Virus record (IMG/VR): IMGVR_UViG_3300037520_001156
Coordinates: 1-49,125 of that record
Length of the DNA stretch: 49,125 nt
DNA from: a virus
Reading direction: 5' to 3' (one strand)
The number at the start of each line of letters is the position of its first letter. Positions within the stretch are counted from its first letter, which is position 1. Shown piece after piece: positions 15,563-23,338 of this stretch. A program made the translations under genes and the position numbers. The notes below the pieces were generated by a model. The model was not told where the DNA came from. It searched no databases and saw nothing but the letters and a program-made list of their open reading frames with translations.

Positions 15563-15715
15563 ATGCCATACAAAAGTAAAGCTCAGGCTGCTTATTTTAA
15601 CATCAACAAAAAGAAATTAGAAAAGCAAGGAGTAGATGTGGATGAATTTAACAAAGAGTCCAAAGGCATGAAACTGCCTAAAAAAGTAAAACTATCCGTT
15701 AAAAAGAAAAAATAA
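15563..15715 (+). CDS. Small basic protein (50 residues)
   Basis: A 50-residue frame (MPYKSKAQAAYFNINKKK) ending in a Lys-rich tail (LSVKKKK). It fits exactly between portal and the next gene (gaps of 11 and 5 bases) with the recurrent AAATAT-ATG start context. The YKSKAQ...YF start and GMKLPKKV segment resemble a family of very short phage proteins near head genes. Possibly a DNA- or capsid-interacting peptide. Function unknown. Confidence 0.6.
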   Translation: MPYKSKAQAAYFNINKKKLEKQGVDVDEFNKESKGMKLPKKVKLSVKKKK

Positions 15716-15720
15716 AAACT

Positions 15721-15990
15721 ATGGCAACAGTAACAAATACAAAAGATTCCCAAGCCTTGAGGGGGCAAGCAGCAATTGTAACGGTTGGCGCAAGTGATAT
15801 AGCAGCAATGCAACAATTTACCGTAGGAGAAACCGTAACCTGCGATGGGGGAACTACACTTGGCACAATCCATTCTATAGATTTTTATGGAAATTCTTTT
15901 AAGGTGTCACCCATTCAACCCAATTTGACTTTTGCAACCGCCCCCGGCTATCTTGAATCAGGAGAAACAGTAGAAACATATAACCCATAA
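15721..15990 (+). CDS. Small hypothetical structural-type protein
   Basis: An 89-residue protein rich in Thr, Val, Gly and Ala (MATVTNTKDSQALRG; VGETVTCDGGTTLGTI). The residue composition is that of a beta-barrel or decoration protein. It is encoded between portal and capsid genes with short gaps. No motif I can name. Confidence 0.6.
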   Translation: MATVTNTKDSQALRGQAAIVTVGASDIAAMQQFTVGETVTCDGGTTLGTIHSIDFYGNSFKVSPIQPNLTFATAPGYLESGETVETYNP

Positions 15991-16002
15991 AATAATAAAA
16001 AA

Positions 16003-16356
16003 ATGTTAGCACAATATTTAGATTTAGCTGAAGAAGCAAATGCAAATAGTAATACAGTAGTAATTGATGTAAGTAATTATGACTATTGCCTAGTACAGCC
16101 TATTGGGGCAGCGGCATCTTTTCAAAGTACAATAGATAGCGGAGCGATACAAGGGGTTAGTGATGGGAGCGCAGTTTCTGCGGCAAATTTTGTAGATGCA
16201 TACGGATTAAGAACAAATGGTGCAACTTCAACAAGTCTTAATACTGGTGTAGCAGATGGCGGTATTATCAAATTCAATGTTGTGGGCAGATACATAAAAA
16301 TTACTTGTGATGATGATGTATCTAAGTTATTGGTAATGCTAACTAAAATATCATAA
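16003..16356 (+). CDS. Small hypothetical structural-type protein
   Basis: A 117-residue beta-rich protein (VVIDVSNYDYCLVQPIG ... FNVVGRYIKITCDDDVSKLLVMLTKIS). Strands end in a pattern like phage head decoration or fibre-base proteins. It is encoded one base before the DUF5856-like gene. Function unknown. Confidence 0.6.
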   Translation: MLAQYLDLAEEANANSNTVVIDVSNYDYCLVQPIGAAASFQSTIDSGAIQGVSDGSAVSAANFVDAYGLRTNGATSTSLNTGVADGGIIKFNVVGRYIKITCDDDVSKLLVMLTKIS

Positions 16357-16357
16357 A

Positions 16358-16729
16358 ATGACTCCAGAAGAAATAAGAAGCAAGCTGTTTTATTTTTCAG
16401 ATGCCGCCCATGTATTCCACCACGATACAAGGTCTTTTGCAGAACATGGTGCATTGGGTAAGCTATACGAAGGCTTGCTTGAGTTTAGGGATGACATTCC
16501 TGAACTTTTGATGGGATATATGAATGGCAAAAGGCTTGGTAAAGTAAAGGTTGGCGATATTCCTGCATATAGCCAAGATGCACTAACCGATATGGTGAAA
16601 GAAGGACTGAAATTTGCCTATGAACTTGAGAAGTTTGCAGAAGATAAAAACTATTGCGACATATCAAATACTGCTCAAGAACTAAGCGGTCTTTTTGCCA
16701 AGACGCAATATCTACTTACACTTAGCTAA
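16358..16729 (+). CDS. DUF5856-like helical protein (ferritin/Dps-like appearance)
   Basis: A 123-residue, largely helical protein. The first helix AHVFHHDTRSFAEHGALGKLYEGLLEFRDDIPELLMGY carries the H-T-S-x-A-E-H-x-A-L-x-x-x-Y-E pattern of DUF5856 proteins found in crAss-like and other phages, which look like the first helix pair of Dps/ferritin proteins with His and Glu residues. Two further helices follow (LTDMVKEGLKFAYELEKF; ISNTAQELSGLFAKTQYLL), enough for a four-helix bundle. It sits between the portal and scaffold genes. Metal binding is inference from the His/Glu pattern. Confidence 0.6.
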   Translation: MTPEEIRSKLFYFSDAAHVFHHDTRSFAEHGALGKLYEGLLEFRDDIPELLMGYMNGKRLGKVKVGDIPAYSQDALTDMVKEGLKFAYELEKFAEDKNYCDISNTAQELSGLFAKTQYLLTLS

Positions 16730-16743
16730 AAACCAATAAATAT

Positions 16744-17898
16744 ATGTCGGAACAAGCCACAACAGAACAAGCCACACTAGACCAAGCGAATCTATCCAAT
16801 CCGTTTTCAGAACAAAATTGGGCAGAGCCGGAAGTAAAAGAAACCGGATCTAACGAACAATTCCAACCCCAACAAGAACAAGAGCAACAGCAAGAAGAGG
16901 CTGATGAAGAAATTTATGATGCTAACGAATACCTAAAGCAAAAACTAGGATTTGATGACTGGGACACGGCTGCATCGGAAATTGAGCAACTTAAAAAGTC
17001 TAAAGAAAGTTCTTCATTAAAGTTTGAAAACGAAGAAAGCCGGAAGTATTATGAATACGCAAAAGAGCAGAAAGAGGATGACTTGTTGGCTTTCTTGCAA
17101 GAAAAAAAGAAAATAGAGAAGTTGGCAAATGCCGACATCAAAGATGCAAATACAGCCGCTGAGATTATCAAGCTGAGTATGTATCAAAAGAACAAGGAAT
17201 TAGAGCAAGACGAAATTGAGTTCCTGTTTAAGGAGAAGTTCAACATCCCCGAAAAACCGGAACAAAATTACGATGAACTTGATTCAGAATACGAACAAAG
17301 GGTAGCGAATTGGGAGAGCAAGGTTAATGAGATAGAGAAGCGTTTGGTTATTGAAGCCAAACTTGCAAAGCCCGAATTGGAGAAAATCAAAAGCCAACTC
17401 GTTTTGCCTGAAATCTCTCCAAAACAAAGTACCTTTACACAAGAAGAAATAGAGGCGCAAAAGAAATATATTAATGACTTTTTCGTTTCTGCCAACGAAG
17501 TTGTCAATTCGTTTGATGGGTTTAGCGCAACAGTAAAAGACGAAGGAGTGGATTTTAATGTTGCTTATACACCTTCCCAAGAAGAAAGACAAATAGTTAC
17601 AGAACAACTGCGTGAATTCGCCGAAAACAATCTAGATGCCAATGTAATTTTTGCCCAAAGATGGGTAAATGACGATGGTACTCTAAACACAAAGCAGATG
17701 ACGAAGGATCTTTTTCTGCTTCAAAACGAAGGCAAAATCGCTCAGAAGTATGTAAATGACGCTGCAAACAAGAGATTAGCAATGCACCTAAAAAAGCAAA
17801 GCAACATCAATTTAAGCAGCACAAATAGCGGCACATTTAGCCCCAATAATCAACAATCCGAAATGGATAAATTGGCGGCGGTAATGTTTGCTAAATAA
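16744..17898 (+). CDS. Putative capsid scaffolding protein
   Basis: A 384-residue acidic protein directly upstream of the major capsid gene. Residues 1-60 are Gln/Glu-rich and disordered. Long charged helices with coiled-coil character follow (about 75-230: EIEQLKKSKE, KEQKEDDLLAFLQEKKKIEKL, YEQRVANWESKVNEIEKRL), and a C-terminal helical unit. Acidity, coiled coils and position are typical of scaffolds that template capsid assembly and are then lost. No protease motif is seen. Assignment is by context and composition. Confidence 0.65.
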   Translation: MSEQATTEQATLDQANLSNPFSEQNWAEPEVKETGSNEQFQPQQEQEQQQEEADEEIYDANEYLKQKLGFDDWDTAASEIEQLKKSKESSSLKFENEESRKYYEYAKEQKEDDLLAFLQEKKKIEKLANADIKDANTAAEIIKLSMYQKNKELEQDEIEFLFKEKFNIPEKPEQNYDELDSEYEQRVANWESKVNEIEKRLVIEAKLAKPELEKIKSQLVLPEISPKQSTFTQEEIEAQKKYINDFFVSANEVVNSFDGFSATVKDEGVDFNVAYTPSQEERQIVTEQLREFAENNLDANVIFAQRWVNDDGTLNTKQMTKDLFLLQNEGKIAQKYVNDAANKRLAMHLKKQSNINLSSTNSGTFSPNNQQSEMDKLAAVMFAK

Positions 17899-17928
17899 AC
17901 CATTTATTAATCATTAAATTTTAAAATC

Positions 17929-19368
17929 ATGGCTGGTATCCCAACCTCAAATATCTTACAGCCGGGTGCAATTAGTAACCCGTATGTAAACAGGCAGTTG
18001 ATCTCCGATCTTCAGCTTCTTACCCCCCAGTACTATAAGCAATACGTTGAAAAGTACGGCAACGAAGACTTCACTTGGTGGCTTGCTACCTACGGTGGAA
18101 TGGAAGAAGTAAAAAACCGTAACTTCTTCTGGTTTGAAAGCCGTGGCAAACTGCAAGTAGGCGTACAAATTGATGCCAATACTGCCGCAAGCACTCCGAC
18201 AATTCCTGTAACTTTTACGCTTGCATCTGATAGCCACTACAATAGCGGTACTCAATCTCCCCTCCGTGTTGGCGAAACAGTTCGTGTGGCATCTACTAAC
18301 GTAGAAGGTGTTATCACGAATGTAAATCCAGCAACTCCGGGGGCTTTCCAATTTACAGTTGTTCCTAAAATCACAGGCACATCTCTTAATTCAGCAGGAA
18401 GCAGCAATTTGTTGAGTACTGATGTACTTTTGTTCGGCGGCGATATGGACGCAGGTGAGGCTTCTACAAGCATCAATCCGCTGATTCACTTAGACGAGCA
18501 GTACAACAACAACATTACCGAGATGCGTGAAAGCTGGTCTGCTTCTGATTTGGCTGAAATGACCGAGATTTTCTACAATAGCGGCGTTTCTGGTCAGGAC
18601 ATGGCAGGTGGCGCACAAGCAGGTACTTCTTACTTCACCTACAAAGGTCTTGTTAAGAGCAACCAACGTTTCATCAACAACGTAGAGTTTAAGATGATGC
18701 GTGGTAACATCCAAAACAACACCAATCTTACTGGCGCACAAGCTAGTTCCGTAGGTACAGAAGGTATCATTCCTCGTGTACTTGCTGACGGCGAAACAGT
18801 AGGTTATACGCCCGGTACTTTGGACATCGCTAAACTCCACGAGATTACTCGTATCATGGATGTTAACGGATGCGCCAATGACAATATGTGGCTGCAAGAC
18901 ATCTATCAGCGTCAGAACTTCTCAGACGGACTCTTTAAGGAATATCCTGCCGGAGCATACGTTTGGGGTTCTAACGAAAAGTCCGAAGAAGCCGCTATCA
19001 ACTATGGCGTAGAAAGCCTCCGCATTGATGGCTATATGTTCAAAGTAAAGAAGTACAAGCAGTTTAACACCGAGATGACCACAGGTCTTACTCCGCAAAC
19101 TGACTTCTTCCGTAACTTCGGCATGATCTGCCCTCAAGGTGAAGCCCGTGACGCTAAGAACGTAACCAAATCCTACAAGAACATCACAGTTATGTATCAG
19201 CAACCCCCGAAAGGCGGTACTGTTGGTAACGGTATTCGTGTATGGCAATGGGGTGGTGGTTCACAGAACCCGTCAACCGGAACAATGACCGACAACATTG
19301 AGATGATTACCTACCGTGGTCCTCGTGTTGTAGCTGCCAATCAGTTCGTTATTGTTCAGGCTTCTTGA
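17929..19368 (+). CDS. Major capsid protein
   Basis: A 479-residue protein in the capsid position between scaffold and connector genes. The segments QYYKQYVEKYGNEDFTWWL, LAEMTEIFYNSG, NDNMWLQDIYQRQNF and a C-terminal strand-rich part fit a HK97-type fold of the crAss-like sort. Residues about 85-150 are Ser/Thr/Val-rich and could be an inserted surface domain. Its codon use differs from all neighbours (many CGT arginine, AAC and TAC codons against AGA/AGG elsewhere), the mark of very high expression. A strong hairpin follows at 19393-19416. Confidence 0.8.
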   Translation: MAGIPTSNILQPGAISNPYVNRQLISDLQLLTPQYYKQYVEKYGNEDFTWWLATYGGMEEVKNRNFFWFESRGKLQVGVQIDANTAASTPTIPVTFTLASDSHYNSGTQSPLRVGETVRVASTNVEGVITNVNPATPGAFQFTVVPKITGTSLNSAGSSNLLSTDVLLFGGDMDAGEASTSINPLIHLDEQYNNNITEMRESWSASDLAEMTEIFYNSGVSGQDMAGGAQAGTSYFTYKGLVKSNQRFINNVEFKMMRGNIQNNTNLTGAQASSVGTEGIIPRVLADGETVGYTPGTLDIAKLHEITRIMDVNGCANDNMWLQDIYQRQNFSDGLFKEYPAGAYVWGSNEKSEEAAINYGVESLRIDGYMFKVKKYKQFNTEMTTGLTPQTDFFRNFGMICPQGEARDAKNVTKSYKNITVMYQQPPKGGTVGNGIRVWQWGGGSQNPSTGTMTDNIEMITYRGPRVVAANQFVIVQAS

Positions 19369-19392
19369 TAAACAACAGTTTGCAAGATAAAT

Positions 19393-19422
19393 GGGAGGTA
19401 GGGCGACCTGCCTCCCTATTTT
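19393..19422 (+). terminator. Hairpin terminator or attenuator after the capsid gene
   Basis: GGGAGGTAGG (19393-19402) pairs with CCTGCCTCCC (19407-19416), ten pairs with one G.U, around a GCGA tetraloop of GNRA type, followed by TATTTT. A weaker hairpin (TCCCA/TGGGA, 19431-19446) and a short AGGC/GCCT one (19446-19457) follow before the next ATG. The 112-bp gap is the largest in the structural operon. Partial termination here would make capsid mRNA exceed that of downstream genes. Confidence 0.65.
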
Positions 19423-19480
19423 CAAAAATATCCCATGTATGTGGGAGGCATAAGCCTTAAAAGTTAAAAACCAAAAAACA

Positions 19481-20374
19481 ATGGCAAGATTAAAAGATGT
19501 GCAATTCTCGCAAGGCGTAGAAACACAAAAAACTTCTCAAGTACAAGAGGAGATTTCAATGATGGCTGTGGCAGATGCCCACGCCCAATCAACAACAACC
19601 AAATACCACATTTTTAAATTGGTAGATACCAAAAAGAAGGGTGGAACTTACATCCCGAACATTGATGATGTGATTAACCCGGACACAGGCAAGGAAGAGA
19701 GAATGAGGCTTTTAGTTGGGGTAGATTCAGTTTGGATTAAAGATCAAAAACACTTGGATGCCGATTATGTAAGGCAAAACAGCAAAAGTTTAGTATTCCC
19801 AAGAGGGCAAAAGATTTTGCGTATTCCTGACTGGGATAAAACTGCCTTGCAGTTTGCCAGATTGAGCCGACACAATATCGGTAATCCTAACAAAAAGCAA
19901 GGCAGCAAGTTTGAGTTTTTTGAATACGATCCCGTCAAGCAATCCGCAGAGGCTCTTGAAAGAGAAAGTTTGGAAATTGATATGGCTATTATAGCAAGGG
20001 AACTTGATGAAGTGTCTCTGCGTAAATATTCTAGCTTCTTGAAACTTTCTATGGTAGATGAAATTGGAGAACCAAAGACACCTGCTGCCCTGCGTAAAGA
20101 ACTTATGCTTTATGCAAAAAGGAATCCAAGACAGTTTCAAGATTTGGTCAATAATAAATCTAAAGAAATAGAGGTCAACTATCAAATAAAAAAGTTAATA
20201 TTGTCTGCGAAAATTGACATTGGAAGCCAACCCGGCAGAGCATTTTGGAGTAAGGGTGGAGGACTGATTGGGATTATTCCTAGCGGAAGGCAACCAGCCG
20301 ATTACTTGACAGAATTAGCTTTGACTAACTCAGAAGAGGGAAGGCAATTCTACAAGCAATTAAATGATAATTAA
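19481..20374 (+). CDS. Hypothetical virion protein after the capsid gene
   Basis: A 297-residue protein. It begins with a polar stretch (1-45), then a mixed domain with YHIFKLVDTKKKGGTYIPNIDDV and VDSVWIKDQKHLD, then long helices (SAEALERESLEIDMAIIARELDE). The C-terminus has KAFW-like GRAFWSKGGGLIGIIPSGRQPADYL. I do not recognise a family. It is likely a minor head protein by position between the capsid and connector genes. The start is the ATG after the hairpin-rich spacer. Confidence 0.65.
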   Translation: MARLKDVQFSQGVETQKTSQVQEEISMMAVADAHAQSTTTKYHIFKLVDTKKKGGTYIPNIDDVINPDTGKEERMRLLVGVDSVWIKDQKHLDADYVRQNSKSLVFPRGQKILRIPDWDKTALQFARLSRHNIGNPNKKQGSKFEFFEYDPVKQSAEALERESLEIDMAIIARELDEVSLRKYSSFLKLSMVDEIGEPKTPAALRKELMLYAKRNPRQFQDLVNNKSKEIEVNYQIKKLILSAKIDIGSQPGRAFWSKGGGLIGIIPSGRQPADYLTELALTNSEEGRQFYKQLNDN

Positions 20375-20376
20375 AG

Positions 20377-21291
20377 ATGACCGCCCAAGAAACGTATGAC
20401 CTAATTCTTTACGCTACAGCGAAAAATAATAGTCAGGGATATGTCAGCCCAGAAGATTTTTTTGTAACAATTAATCAGGCGCAGCGGTCATACGTTTCTT
20501 ATTTACTTGGTTCTTTTCAATCATACACCCCCGGAAGACCATTTGCCCGTGTAGAGCTTGGGCAGAATATGGTAGTTAGGACAAGACTAACCCCTATTAT
20601 TAAGTGGACTAATTTGACCCCAACACCAGTAAGTTTCCCATTCCCAAATGCAGGGCAATCCGCATATCCCGCCGATTATCTTCAAGTAGATGCAATGCTT
20701 ACTGCCGATGGGAAAAGAGTCAGGGCAGTTCAGCAAGATTATTTCTATTCTTTTTACAACTCAGTTATTGATCCCGTTTCAAGCAATCCTATTTATATGC
20801 TTGACGAGAACAATTTTTTAATTTACCCAGATTCATTAGGTGCAGCAAGACTGAGTTATGTATCTAATCCCCCCGACATAGTTTGGGCGTATGTGCTAGA
20901 TGGGAATGGTATTCCTCAATATACTACAGGTATTCAAGGAGTAAATGTTATAGCAGGAGGCACGGGATATACTACGGCATCTGTAACTTTTTCTGCGCCT
21001 CCGGCAGGTGGTGTTCAGGCTACCGCAAATGTAATTCTAAATTCAGGCGCAATAACCGAGATACAAATGGTTAATTACGGTAGCGGATACGCTAATACTA
21101 CGCCCACAATAACGCTTACGGGTGATGGCACAGGCGGCGTTTTAAGCAGCCCTATAGTATCATTTGATCCTGTTTGGGATAACGCTTCTATGCTTGAGAT
21201 AATCATTAGGTCGCTCAGTCTGATAGGCGTAAACCTACAATTAAACACCGTAGAGCAATATTCTGCCATAATTAAAAATCAAGGTCAATGA
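20377..21291 (+). CDS. Putative head-tail connector protein with inserted GSGY beta module
   Basis: A 304-residue protein. The framework (DLILYATAKNNSQGYVSPEDF ... NPIYMLDENNFLIYPDSLG ... VWAYVLDGNGIPQYT, then FDPVWDNASMLEIIIRSLSLIGVNLQL) matches the connector/ring proteins I associate with crAss-like and related phages. Between residues about 185 and 261 lies a Gly/Thr-rich segment with paired GGTGYTTASVTF and YGSGYANTTPTITL units, a beta module found in many phage structural proteins and seemingly spliced into the framework. The stop overlaps the next ATG as ATGA. Confidence 0.7.
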   Translation: MTAQETYDLILYATAKNNSQGYVSPEDFFVTINQAQRSYVSYLLGSFQSYTPGRPFARVELGQNMVVRTRLTPIIKWTNLTPTPVSFPFPNAGQSAYPADYLQVDAMLTADGKRVRAVQQDYFYSFYNSVIDPVSSNPIYMLDENNFLIYPDSLGAARLSYVSNPPDIVWAYVLDGNGIPQYTTGIQGVNVIAGGTGYTTASVTFSAPPAGGVQATANVILNSGAITEIQMVNYGSGYANTTPTITLTGDGTGGVLSSPIVSFDPVWDNASMLEIIIRSLSLIGVNLQLNTVEQYSAIIKNQGQ

Positions 21292-21923
21292 CAAGAGGTC
21301 AACTGATAGAGCAGATTATTAGGCAGGTCTATGGCACTCAACCATCAGACGATGCTAGTATCACTCCTAACTTGGTTAATCAAATGATTAATCAAGGTAT
21401 TGGTCTAGCAGTAAAGCAGCTATACAGGGACTCTATTCAGTTGGATGGGATTGGCTATATAAACAACAGCTTCTATACTACATTTAAGGCTATCCCGATA
21501 ACCCTAGATGAGCAGAATGTATGGAAGGTAGCCCTCCCTGAAGTACCCCTAGCAGTAGGCAAAAACGAGGGGGTTTCTATGCTAAAATTAAAGAGCAGCC
21601 AAGGAGAGGTAAGTATGCCCATTATTTGGCTTACTCAATATCAAGTAGCCTACTACAAGTCGCTCCCTATTATCCCGAACAAGACATTAGGGTACTATGA
21701 AGGGAATGCAGCTTTTATTTTAAGCACCAACATACTAAACCAATATACTGCCTCCGTTACAATAGTATCTGGAGGAGATAGCACAAACCTTTCAAGCACA
21801 TTAAACATATCTGACGATTACATTCCGATTATAGTGGACTATGTTACCAAGCAACTTATGTTGGCAAGGCAGCAAATTCAGGATGTATCGAATGATGGAT
21901 CAGACGCAATTAGAACAGCATAA
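21288..21923 (+). CDS. Putative head-tail adaptor protein
   Basis: A 211-residue protein. An N-terminal helical part (RGQLIEQIIRQVYG ... LVNQMINQGIGLAVKQLYRDS) is followed by strands and a C-terminal helix (YIPIIVDYVTKQLMLARQQIQDVSNDGSD). Length and position next to the connector gene suggest a ring protein joining portal and tail. It is coupled to the upstream gene by a four-base overlap. Confidence 0.6.
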   Translation: MTRGQLIEQIIRQVYGTQPSDDASITPNLVNQMINQGIGLAVKQLYRDSIQLDGIGYINNSFYTTFKAIPITLDEQNVWKVALPEVPLAVGKNEGVSMLKLKSSQGEVSMPIIWLTQYQVAYYKSLPIIPNKTLGYYEGNAAFILSTNILNQYTASVTIVSGGDSTNLSSTLNISDDYIPIIVDYVTKQLMLARQQIQDVSNDGSDAIRTA

Positions 21924-21932
21924 TATTAAGCC

Positions 21933-22292
21933 ATGCCAGTTAAAACCAATATTATTACAGCTAAGAAAAAAATAGTTCCCAATGATGGGAATGATGAATT
22001 AAGGCAAAAGGCTAAAAGGTGGGAAATGGTAAAAGAACAATATAGGCAAAACGCTGATGGAACAAGGTCTTCGCACAAAATGGCATACGCTGAAACGGAT
22101 GGTGGAGCAGTAGCTTTCCCAACCGTATTCCCTAAGGAAAGAATAGGAACAAAGTCCCATGATGCAAAAGATTGGATAGAATTAAAGGGCAGAGAAGCAA
22201 TGGATACCGCAAAATTAAGAGGCGAAGTGTATTTTTTTAAAAACAAAGACAATGCTCGTAAATGGGCAGAAGGAGAATACAAAAAGAATTAA
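21933..22292 (+). CDS. Small phage protein with HKMAYAETDGG-FPTVFP motif
   Basis: A 119-residue protein. SSHKMAYAETDGGAVAFPTVFPKE and the C-terminal GEVYFFKNKDNARKWAEGEYKK form a recurring motif pair (a His-Met-aromatic acidic strand, an FPTxFP turn, then a hydrophobic strand and a helix ending in AxGxW/Y-K) seen in many phage virion proteins and in large polyvalent proteins. The role of the motif is unknown to me. It abuts the cochaperonin gene directly. Confidence 0.65.
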   Translation: MPVKTNIITAKKKIVPNDGNDELRQKAKRWEMVKEQYRQNADGTRSSHKMAYAETDGGAVAFPTVFPKERIGTKSHDAKDWIELKGREAMDTAKLRGEVYFFKNKDNARKWAEGEYKKN

Positions 22293-22556
22293 ATGAAGCC
22301 GATTAAAAACTACATTTTATTTAAGCCCTTTCTGAAAGACGAAAAAACAGAAGGTGGCATTATCGTACCGGATAGCTTTAGAGCTGAATCAGATAAAGGC
22401 GAAATAGTAGAAGTGGGCGAAGGAACAAAATCACGCCCCATGCGTCTTAAAAAAGGCGATATAGGTTTCCGGGTACATAAGTGGGGAACAGAAATAAAAA
22501 TAGAAGGACAATCCCACTATCTTATGGACGAAAGTGCTATATTAGCAACACTCTAA
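22293..22556 (+). CDS. GroES-like cochaperonin (Cpn10)
   Basis: An 87-residue protein with the chaperonin-10 layout: IKNYILFKPFLKDEKTEGGIIVPDSF, with the mobile loop TEGGIIVPD that docks on GroEL, then KGEIVEVGEGTKSRPMRLKKGDIGFRVHKWGTEIKIEGQSHYLMDESAILATL. It would cap host GroEL during folding of the capsid protein, as T4 gp31 does. No GroEL gene is in the window. It follows the previous gene with no gap, inside the head-tail block. Confidence 0.85.
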   Translation: MKPIKNYILFKPFLKDEKTEGGIIVPDSFRAESDKGEIVEVGEGTKSRPMRLKKGDIGFRVHKWGTEIKIEGQSHYLMDESAILATL

Positions 22557-22567
22557 ACCTATGCAAA

Positions 22568-23338
22568 ATGCAAAACACACACCAGCAATATGTGTCTATT
22601 GATACAGTTGTAAATATGTACTTGGATCGCTCAGAGCAGGGAATCCATAAATATTTTAAGTGCTGGCAAATTGCATTTTCAGGGATGGAAGAGATGGGGC
22701 TTGATTTCTTTTATCAGGTCAAATCAGTAAAGCTCCCCGTCAACTCAAACCTTACAGTTAATCTTCCTGACGATTATCTTAATTACTCAAAGGTAGGAGT
22801 ACTGAATAGTAAAGGTGAAATTATACCTATGGGGTATAACAACAACCTTACTACATACGCAGACCTGCTTCCTAACAGGCTAGAAAAAACTCAAGATTCC
22901 ACTATACTTGACCTCATTCAGTTCAATACACCTATTTGGTATAATTACTGGAACAATGGGGCTATTTCCAATCTATATGGCATTCCAAGCGGCTCTCCCT
23001 TCGTAGGCAGCTTCAAGGTAGATAATCACAACGGAGTAATCTTATTGAACGAAAACTTCGGCTATGAGTATATCATGCTTGAATATATTGCCTGCCCAAG
23101 ACAAGGAGATGACTACTATATTCCCATCCAATTCAAAACAGCCTTAATGTGGTACATAGCATACAACGACATTGCGTTTATGCCTAATAGCCGCAAGGGT
23201 GGACTAGGGGATAAAGAGCAAAGAAAGCGGCAGTACCACAACGAAAGGCGTGTAGCAAATGCAAGGTACAGACCTGTGGACTTGGAAGCAGCATATCAAT
23301 GGAATCTTGAACAAACTCGACTTACTGTAAAAATGTAA
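22568..23338 (+). CDS. Tail-tube-like (tubular tail) protein
   Basis: The chosen start is the ATG at 22568 (MQNTHQQYVSIDTVVNMYLD), 256 residues. A longer frame beginning at 22481 runs inside the GroES gene and is rejected. Features: DTVVNMYLDRSEQGIHKYFKCWQIAFSGMEEM, KSVKLPVNSNLTVNLPDDYLNYSKVGV, and the C-terminal YNDIAFMPNSRKGGLGDKEQRKRQYHNERRVANARYRP. This is the pattern of tail-tube proteins in crAss-like phages. It precedes the very long stabilisation-like protein, now separated from it by a homing endonuclease. Confidence 0.7.
   Translation: MQNTHQQYVSIDTVVNMYLDRSEQGIHKYFKCWQIAFSGMEEMGLDFFYQVKSVKLPVNSNLTVNLPDDYLNYSKVGVLNSKGEIIPMGYNNNLTTYADLLPNRLEKTQDSTILDLIQFNTPIWYNYWNNGAISNLYGIPSGSPFVGSFKVDNHNGVILLNENFGYEYIMLEYIACPRQGDDYYIPIQFKTALMWYIAYNDIAFMPNSRKGGLGDKEQRKRQYHNERRVANARYRPVDLEAAYQWNLEQTRLTVKM

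Noticed and set aside
22481-22567. Longer version of the tail-tube-like protein starting at 22481
   Set aside because: The extra 29 codons lie inside the GroES-like gene in another frame and look unlike a protein start; MQNTHQQYVS at 22568 is the natural beginning.
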